DNA of 20,475 bases from BM520 sp964594665 (GTDB lineage Bacteria; Bacteroidota; Bacteroidia; Bacteroidales; BM520), in contig CAZQNY010000051.1 of the NCBI GenBank assembly GCA_964594665.1, positions 1-20,475 on the forward strand. Reading direction: 5' to 3'. The position numbers and the translations under genes were made by a program. How positions within the stretch are numbered: the stretch's first letter is position 1; every line of letters starts with the position of its first letter. This document shows, piece by piece, positions 15,955-20,475 of the stretch. A model generated the notes under the pieces. It was given only the letters and a program-made list of their open reading frames with translations. It had not been told where the DNA came from and did no database searches.

Positions 15955-16422
15955 ATGGAGATATTTATACCGGGAGCACCGGCACTACATATAAGGCATT
16001 TGGTTTTTGATTTTAACGGCACTCTGGCATGTAACGGAATACTGATGGATAATGTTGAAGAAAAACTCAACAAACTTTCCGACAACTACAATATTCACAT
16101 TATCACAGCCGACACATTTGGTTCCGTGCAAAAACAAGTGGAAAACATTTGCTGTGAGCTGGTGATTATTCCCGGAAAAAACCAGGATCAGGCAAAGTTG
16201 AACTTCATAAAAACCCTTACCCCGGCTGCATGTGTTTGTTTTGGCAATGGCGCCAACGACCAGAAAATGCTTAAGGCTGCAGCACTGGGTATTGCCATCA
16301 GCGGCCATGAAGGCCTTGCCACAAAAACCATGTTAGCTTCGGATATTGTTATAAATAACATTTCAAATGCACTGGATCTTTTTCTTTTCCCCGATCGTTT
16401 GAGAGCTACTCTCAGGAAATAA
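15955..16422 (+). CDS. HAD-superfamily protein, soluble P-type-ATPase-like (COG4087 type)
   Basis: This 155-residue single-domain HAD fold lacks a large cap. Motif I is VFDFNGTLA with nucleophile Asp19, and Asn21 at the position where phosphatases have the second Asp. Motif II is Thr51 in IITAD, motif III probably Lys75 (GKNQDQAK) or Lys81, and motif IV Asn101/Asp102 in GNGANDQKML followed by GIAISG. The DxN form and the tail AALGIAISGHEGLA match, from memory, the small 'soluble P-type ATPase' HAD proteins annotated in bacteria and archaea, whose function is unsettled. It is cytosolic. A possible structured leader and its own minus-7 box lie upstream, and the DUF1338 gene follows 77 nt later. 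Confidence 0.85.
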   Translation: MEIFIPGAPALHIRHLVFDFNGTLACNGILMDNVEEKLNKLSDNYNIHIITADTFGSVQKQVENICCELVIIPGKNQDQAKLNFIKTLTPAACVCFGNGANDQKMLKAAALGIAISGHEGLATKTMLASDIVINNISNALDLFLFPDRLRATLRK

Positions 16423-16499
16423 ATCGCCCACAGGAATGAACAATATACTCTGGCTGTGTTATATATAGAATATTGCATATGACATTAAAACCGGATACA

Positions 16500-17297
16500 A
16501 TGAAAAAAGAGGCCATCTTTCAAAAATTATGGGATAAGTACTCAACCGAGAATCCCTCTGTAGAAAAAATACATGCACTATTTAAAAAAGAAGGTGAAAC
16601 CATTATCAACGATCACATAGCCTTCAGAACCTTTAACGACCCCAGGATAAGCAAAGAAGTTCTTGCACAGCTTTTCGAGCAGGCAGGATACACCCGCCAG
16701 CAGGATTATGATTTCGAAGCCAAGAAATTAAAGGCTTTTCATCTTGATCACCCGGATGAGGATGCTCCAAAAGTTTTTATCTCGGAATTATTGATTGAAG
16801 AGTTCAGTGAAGAAACCCAGGTCCATATTCGTCAGGCCATTGAAGAGATTCCTGACACCTATTACAACAATCCGGAAATCATTTTTCAGGGACGTTTATG
16901 GAATGCCAAACATGAGGCCTATCAGAAGATGACAAAAGAGTCGGAGTATGCTGCATGGGTATATGCACATGGATACAAGGCGAATCACTTCACAGTATTT
17001 ATCAATAGATTGAATAAAATCAACACGATTGAAAAACTTAACACTTTTGTAGAAGAAAATGGCTATCCATTGAATACCTCAGGTGGGATAATCAAGGGTA
17101 CTCCTGAAGAGCTTCTGGAACAATCCAGTACTCTTGCGGATATCATTGATGTGAAATTCAGCGATGGTACGTTTAAAATCCCATCCTGTTTCTATGAATT
17201 TGCACGCAGATACCCCGATGAGAACGGAGAACTCTATGGCGGATTCATCGCAAAATCTGCAGATAAAATTTTCGAGAGTACTGATTTCAGGATGTAG
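16500..17297 (+). CDS. DUF1338 family protein, HglS-like 2-oxoadipate dioxygenase/decarboxylase fold
   Basis: The 265-residue protein has the DUF1338 signature: INDHIAFRTFND (His39, Arg43), ANHFTVFINRL (His163), IPSCFYEFARRYP (Glu233) and ELYGGFIAKSADKIFESTD at the end. In Pseudomonas HglS, a VOC-fold non-haem iron enzyme of this family that turns 2-oxoadipate into 2-hydroxyglutarate, the recalled metal ligands are His70, His226 and Glu294, with Arg74 in the substrate site. The His-to-Arg spacing of four residues is identical here, and the His163-to-Glu233 spacing is close. The protein is shorter than HglS/YdcJ, as small family members are. In-frame starts at 16473 (TTG) and 16479 (ATG) exist; 16500 is preferred because MKKEAIFQKLWDKY is the usual beginning. 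The real substrate is unproven. Confidence 0.88.
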   Translation: MKKEAIFQKLWDKYSTENPSVEKIHALFKKEGETIINDHIAFRTFNDPRISKEVLAQLFEQAGYTRQQDYDFEAKKLKAFHLDHPDEDAPKVFISELLIEEFSEETQVHIRQAIEEIPDTYYNNPEIIFQGRLWNAKHEAYQKMTKESEYAAWVYAHGYKANHFTVFINRLNKINTIEKLNTFVEENGYPLNTSGGIIKGTPEELLEQSSTLADIIDVKFSDGTFKIPSCFYEFARRYPDENGELYGGFIAKSADKIFESTDFRM

Positions 17298-17310
17298 ATA
17301 TATCGGTAAA

Positions 17311-17390
17311 GCCGCACCGCCGTGCAGCTCTTGAATGTCTTAAATCAACGTTGTCCCAACCCTTCAGATACGCACGGCAGTGCGTATCTG
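17311..17390. repeat. Paired REP-like hairpins (BIME-like element)
   Basis: Hairpin 1 is GCCGCAC (17311-17317), loop CGCC, GTGCAGC (17322-17328), 6 of 7 pairs. Hairpin 2 is CAGATACGCAC (17365-17375), loop GGCA, GTGCGTATCTG (17380-17390), 11 perfect pairs. The cores GCAC-cgcc-GTGC and GCAC-ggca-GTGC share both arms. They are 36 nt apart in the 218-bp gap between DUF1338 and the C45 gene, and no T-run follows either one. The arrangement resembles REP pairs mobilised by RAYT transposases, but none is encoded in this window. An open frame across this stretch (17322-17558) is not a gene. Confidence 0.65.
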
Positions 17391-17495
17391 CCAAAAGAAA
17401 CTCTCCCGATAGAGAAACACCTGCCATGTGGCTATAGCTCTGAATACATTTTTGAAAATTATATGATAATGAAGTTTATAATCTGTTCATTTCTT

Positions 17496-17503
17496 TATCT
17501 TTA
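17496..17503 (+). promoter_or_regulatory. Minus-7 promoter box (TATCTTTA) of the C45-family gene
   Basis: Seven of eight positions match TAnnTTTG, with a TTTA minus-33-like element 17 nt upstream (17475-17478). The ATG at 17516 lies 12 nt after the box, so the leader would be only about 8-9 nt. Confidence 0.4.
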
Positions 17504-17515
17504 CAAAAAAAAGCA

Positions 17516-18667
17516 ATGGGCAGATTTTTCATATTCCCCGCTGTCTTATTCTTCATAGTTCCGCTATCAATTTTCTGTCAGGATACAGAAAAAGAACTCT
17601 ATGTTTTGGAATTGGAAGGCTCACCTTATTTAAGGGGTTATAAACATGGTGAATCATTAAAACAATCCATCAACAACAAGCTGGCACATTGGGATCGATT
17701 TCTGGAAGAAGAGTTTCAGGTTTCTGCTGACACGCTGAGAGCACGTTTTTTTCAGTATACAAATTATGAAAAAGCACTAAAAACATCCTGTCCTGAGCTG
17801 CTGGAGGAGATAAAAGGCATTGCCGATGGAAGTGGACAGGATTATAAACTTATCCTGGCACTGCACCTTGGTGAAGAGCTGGAGACACTGGCAGGAAGCG
17901 AAGAGATTTCTGAAAAATGCACAGCGATAAGCATTAATGCTACCGACAGCACACCAACCTTGCTGGCCCAAAACATGGATCCTCCGCCGTGGATTCACGG
18001 AGAGCCTTTATTAATCATCTATAACAATGATGAAGGTAAAAGATCTGCCACCTACTCATTTCCGGGGTTTTCAGGTTTATTTGGAATGAATGCAGCCGGG
18101 ATAGGTATTACCTGCAACAGTATATCCATGTTAAATCATAATACTGACGGATTACCGGTATTTGCCGTTGTCAGAAAGGTGTTGGAGTGCAACACACTGA
18201 AAGAGGCTGAAGAGTTTATTCGCTCAGTAAAACATGCTACACCCCAGTGCTATACCATTGGGGATAGCGACAGCGCAATATGTCTGGAATGTTCTGCAAA
18301 CAGTGTAAAGCGGTTTTACCCATTTGAAACAGCTACCCTCACCTTTCATACAAACTTCAGTATAAAGAACAGAGATTTCTCCCAACAGTTCATCGATTTG
18401 TTAGCTCATTATGGGAAGACCGTTGAAGATCCCTATTTCTGTCCCCGGTATTTTATGTTGTACGACACCATTCAGGAGTACAAAACGCATCTCACGAAAG
18501 AGAAAATTCACAAGATACTTTCGCTTCGGGAGCCGGCACAATCGCCCATCAACAACAGCGACACCTATGGAACCGTTATTATGGAGCTTATGAATCCTCC
18601 TGTGATGCATTTATATCCGGGGAGGCCGGATGAAGTGCCGGGGAAAACGATTGTGTTAAATGAATAA
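17516..18667 (+). CDS. Secreted C45-family peptidase / acyltransferase-like Ntn hydrolase
   Basis: The 383-residue protein has an N-terminal signal peptide (hydrophobic residues 4-20, then CQDTEK) and the architecture of the C45 / acyl-CoA:6-aminopenicillanate acyltransferase-like family (PF03417). LRGYKHGESLKQ (39-50) is the typical opening block. The segment SEKCTAISINATDSTPTLLA places Cys135 as the autocleavage site and N-terminal nucleophile, followed by AQNMD (151-155), the family's usual 'GxNxD'-like element. FGMNAAGIGITCNSI is the conserved substrate-pocket strand. The sequence before Cys21 is SIF, a poor lipobox, so a soluble exported protein is more likely than a lipoprotein. Relatives cleave amide bonds of acylated amines, and the substrate here is unknown. 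It stands alone between hairpins and the LytTR promoter. Confidence 0.88.
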   Translation: MGRFFIFPAVLFFIVPLSIFCQDTEKELYVLELEGSPYLRGYKHGESLKQSINNKLAHWDRFLEEEFQVSADTLRARFFQYTNYEKALKTSCPELLEEIKGIADGSGQDYKLILALHLGEELETLAGSEEISEKCTAISINATDSTPTLLAQNMDPPPWIHGEPLLIIYNNDEGKRSATYSFPGFSGLFGMNAAGIGITCNSISMLNHNTDGLPVFAVVRKVLECNTLKEAEEFIRSVKHATPQCYTIGDSDSAICLECSANSVKRFYPFETATLTFHTNFSIKNRDFSQQFIDLLAHYGKTVEDPYFCPRYFMLYDTIQEYKTHLTKEKIHKILSLREPAQSPINNSDTYGTVIMELMNPPVMHLYPGRPDEVPGKTIVLNE

Positions 18668-18765
18668 TAGATATATAATACATTAATCGGATTTCAAGAA
18701 AACCGGTTTCTCCGCTCATGTACTCATTATAACCATTTGTATATCCAAATACACCCTTTCGAACA

Positions 18766-18800
18766 TTTGATTTTTCTAATATTTAGATTGCGTATCTTTG
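18766..18800 (+). promoter_or_regulatory. Promoter of the LytTR regulator (TTTG-N23-TATCTTTG), giving a near-leaderless mRNA
   Basis: A perfect minus-7 box TATCTTTG (18793-18800) has a TTTG minus-33 element 23 nt upstream (18766-18769). The start codon begins at 18806, only 5 nt after the box, so the transcript should begin at or within a base or two of the ATG. ATTTG half-sites (18735-18739, 18765-18769) and an inverted CAAAT (18746-18750) lie upstream. Confidence 0.6.
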
Positions 18801-18805
18801 TGTAG

Positions 18806-19600
18806 ATGAACACCTACCACGCCATAATAATTGATGATGAGCCAAATGTCAGCAAGGCATTGGAATTGATAATTGAAGATGAGTTCCCTGAAATCAACCT
18901 GATTGCTAATTGCACATCAGCAAAAGAAGGAAGGGAAGTTATCGCCAGAAATCAGGTTGAGTTTATCTTTTTAGACATCAATATGCCTGAAGAAAACGGC
19001 TTTGAATTCCTCGATTCGATTGGAGACATCAATGCGGCGATTATCTTTATCACGGCATACCAGGAATATGCATTAAAAGCATTTAAAGCAAATGCCGTAG
19101 ATTATCTGTTAAAACCTGTATCCTCAATTGAATTGAAAGAGGCCATTGAAAAAGCAAAATACAGGCTTAAAGAAAGCAAACTCCAAACTCCCGATTCCAA
19201 CATCTATTCACAATCTGTAGAAAACCTCATAAGACAAATGCAAAGTAACAGTACTGCAATTCAAAAAATTACTGTTGCGGAACAGTTTGGATTTCGTATT
19301 GTAGATGTAGAAGAAATCAGGTATCTTGAGGCAGACGGGAACTACACAATAATTCATTTGGAGGGATTATCGAAAATTGTGGCCTGCCGTCCTTTGGGAG
19401 AGTATGAAAAGATTCTCGACCCGCCCATGTTTTTCAGAATACACAAATCAACCATAATAAACCTGAATTACCTAAAAGCTTATTCCAGTTATCAGGGGCA
19501 TGATATTATTCTGACCGATGATACCAGGCTTACTATTTCCAGGAGACGGCTTCAGGAGTTCAGAGAAGCAGTAAAGCACTTTTCACGAAGTCCGGATTAA
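18806..19600 (+). CDS. LytTR-family response regulator
   Basis: This 264-residue DNA-binding response regulator has two domains. The receiver domain (about 4-120) has the acidic pair Asp10/Asp11, phosphoacceptor Asp57 in FIFLDINMPEENG, Thr83 in FITAYQEYALKAF and Lys103 in LLKPVSS. The LytTR DNA-binding domain (about 155-258) contains VEEIRYLEADGNYTIIHL, FFRIHKSTIINLNYL and the final ISRRRLQEF. Its length and layout match LytT/AgrA-like regulators usually paired with LytS-type kinases in Bacteroidota. The next gene overlaps its stop codon by one base (TAATG), so the sensor and regulator are co-transcribed. The receiver begins only 3 residues after the ATG, which fixes the start despite the near absence of a leader. 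Confidence 0.95.
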   Translation: MNTYHAIIIDDEPNVSKALELIIEDEFPEINLIANCTSAKEGREVIARNQVEFIFLDINMPEENGFEFLDSIGDINAAIIFITAYQEYALKAFKANAVDYLLKPVSSIELKEAIEKAKYRLKESKLQTPDSNIYSQSVENLIRQMQSNSTAIQKITVAEQFGFRIVDVEEIRYLEADGNYTIIHLEGLSKIVACRPLGEYEKILDPPMFFRIHKSTIINLNYLKAYSSYQGHDIILTDDTRLTISRRRLQEFREAVKHFSRSPD

Positions 19601-20475
19601 TGAAACGAATCCTTCTTATTATTTTTTTGCTGGCAGCACAATGCTCGTTTGTGTTTGCACAGGATCCGTTTATTGAGAATTTCAATACATCCACCGGACT
19701 ATTTTCAAATGAAGTCTATAATGTATTCCAGGATTCAAAAGGATTTTTGTGGTTTTCATCAAATGTTGGGGCAATTCGGTTCGATGGAAACAACTTCAAA
19801 CTGTATGATCGTACAGACGGAATGGACGGAAATGTCGTGCTTAGAATTAAAGAGGACTCATCCGGACGAATTTGGTTTATGAATTATAATGGATCCGTTA
19901 ACTTTTTATACAACAACGAAATACACAATACGAGCAACACGCCCTTTTTAGCAAAACTAAAAACAGGAATTCACTATACAACATTTATTGAAGAGAATGA
20001 TGGCGATCTATTATTTTATAATTTCAGATTCCGAATCGTTAGGTTAAGAAAAAATACTAATTTAGTAGAAGAGATTAATACAAAAGATTACACTGATCCT
20101 TATAAGCCGGTTCTTACAGTAAACACACATAATGATTCTATATTAATCTGGACACATAGAACTTTATGCTATCTGGATACAATAAATGCTAAGATAAAAC
20201 ACTTAAAAGATCACCCACACACACACAAAGTCGTTAATCAAAAGGATCGCACATGGATTTTATCATACGATGGTCTGTTACAGAAATACATAGGTACAAG
20301 ATTGACGAACTCCATAATCACCCCTGTAAAAACCAAAATTGTAAATTGGATTTTGAAGGATAAAAATAATCACATCTGGATATCAACATTCGACCAGGGT
20401 GTTTTTGTTCTATCAGATAGTAAAATCAAAAAGCACTATGATATTCCGGGTGCGCAATCAATTTTGTCAGACAAA
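19600..20475 (+). CDS. Two-component regulator-propeller sensor, 5' part (runs off the window)
   Basis: The frame is open for 292 codons and continues beyond the edge. It starts with a signal peptide MKRILLIIFLLAAQCSFVFA|QD. Short repeats with the Reg_prop pattern (hydrophobic, D-x-x-G-x-h-W-h) then follow: VFQDSKGFLWFSSNVGAIRFDG (about 42-63), KEDSSGRIWFMNYNGSV (about 84-100) and LKDKNNHIWISTFDQGVFVLSD near 255-276. They indicate a periplasmic seven-bladed beta-propeller sensor. In proteins of this kind paired with LytTR regulators, the unseen remainder usually holds a YYY-like domain, one transmembrane helix and a LytS-type histidine kinase (inference). The ATG overlaps the regulator's stop codon (TAATG), so the pair is translationally coupled. 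Confidence 0.85.
   Translation, partial: MKRILLIIFLLAAQCSFVFAQDPFIENFNTSTGLFSNEVYNVFQDSKGFLWFSSNVGAIRFDGNNFKLYDRTDGMDGNVVLRIKEDSSGRIWFMNYNGSVNFLYNNEIHNTSNTPFLAKLKTGIHYTTFIEENDGDLLFYNFRFRIVRLRKNTNLVEEINTKDYTDPYKPVLTVNTHNDSILIWTHRTLCYLDTINAKIKHLKDHPHTHKVVNQKDRTWILSYDGLLQKYIGTRLTNSIITPVKTKIVNWILKDKNNHIWISTFDQGVFVLSDSKIKKHYDIPGAQSILSDK

Noticed and set aside
17322..17558. 78-codon open frame across the hairpin pair
   Set aside because: It reads through both arms of the 11-bp palindrome, has no family resemblance, and overlaps the start of the C45 gene.
18700..18709. 10-bp palindrome AAACCGGTTT after the C45 gene
   Set aside because: It has no loop and no T-run, so it is not a terminator, and no repeated copy supports an operator.

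Overview
The window looks like chromosomal DNA of a Bacteroidota member, perhaps a free-living marine or sediment Bacteroidales/Marinilabiliales-type organism (the order is inference). Perfect or near-perfect TAnnTTTG minus-7 boxes stand in front of most transcription units, and convincing Shine-Dalgarno sequences are scarce. Secreted proteins carry short signal peptides ending in A|Q (SAQ, FAQ, VAQ). The gene families also fit: a LytTR regulator beside a beta-propeller sensor, GH31, M28, COG4087-like HAD and DUF1338 proteins. No rRNA, tRNA, CRISPR array, integrase or transposase gene was seen.

Layout. 37-1854 (minus) is the ribosome-associated GTPase typA/bipA. It is divergent from a DCC-family thioredoxin-like gene (2100-2507) and an MFS transporter (2582-3943). 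4046-6382 is a soluble PAS-PAS-PAS-HisKA-HATPase-REC hybrid kinase with its own promoter. 6485-8972 is a tight pair, a secreted M28 metallopeptidase and glutaminase GlsA, followed closely by a secreted esterase-like protein (9001-9927). 10055-12418 is a secreted GH31 alpha-glucosidase or transglucosylase. A 100-bp nested palindrome then separates it from a convergent hipBA toxin-antitoxin operon (14162 down to 12508).

The hipBA control region carries a perfect 8+8 bp palindrome plus two further half-sites, one overlapping the hipB minus-7 box. Divergent from it run a secreted alpha/beta hydrolase and trmO (14377-15792), a structured leader with its own minus-7 box (15800-15954), a HAD protein (15955-16422) and a DUF1338/VOC-fold protein (16500-17297). 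Two REP-like hairpins follow (17311-17390), then a secreted C45-family acyltransferase/peptidase (17516-18667). The window ends with a LytTR response regulator that appears leaderless (18806-19600), overlapping by one base a signal-peptide-bearing propeller sensor that runs off the right edge.

How the genes work together. The plausible functional units are M28 plus glsA (peptide-derived glutamine/glutamate scavenging, inferred), hipB plus hipA (autoregulated toxin-antitoxin) and the LytTR regulator plus propeller sensor (two-component system). The rest is a mosaic of single housekeeping and catabolic genes. I see no clearly new multi-gene system. The most unusual material is non-coding: the hipBA operator layout, the nested palindrome that supplies the end of hipA, the two-hairpin leader before the HAD gene, and the paired hairpins at 17.3 kb.
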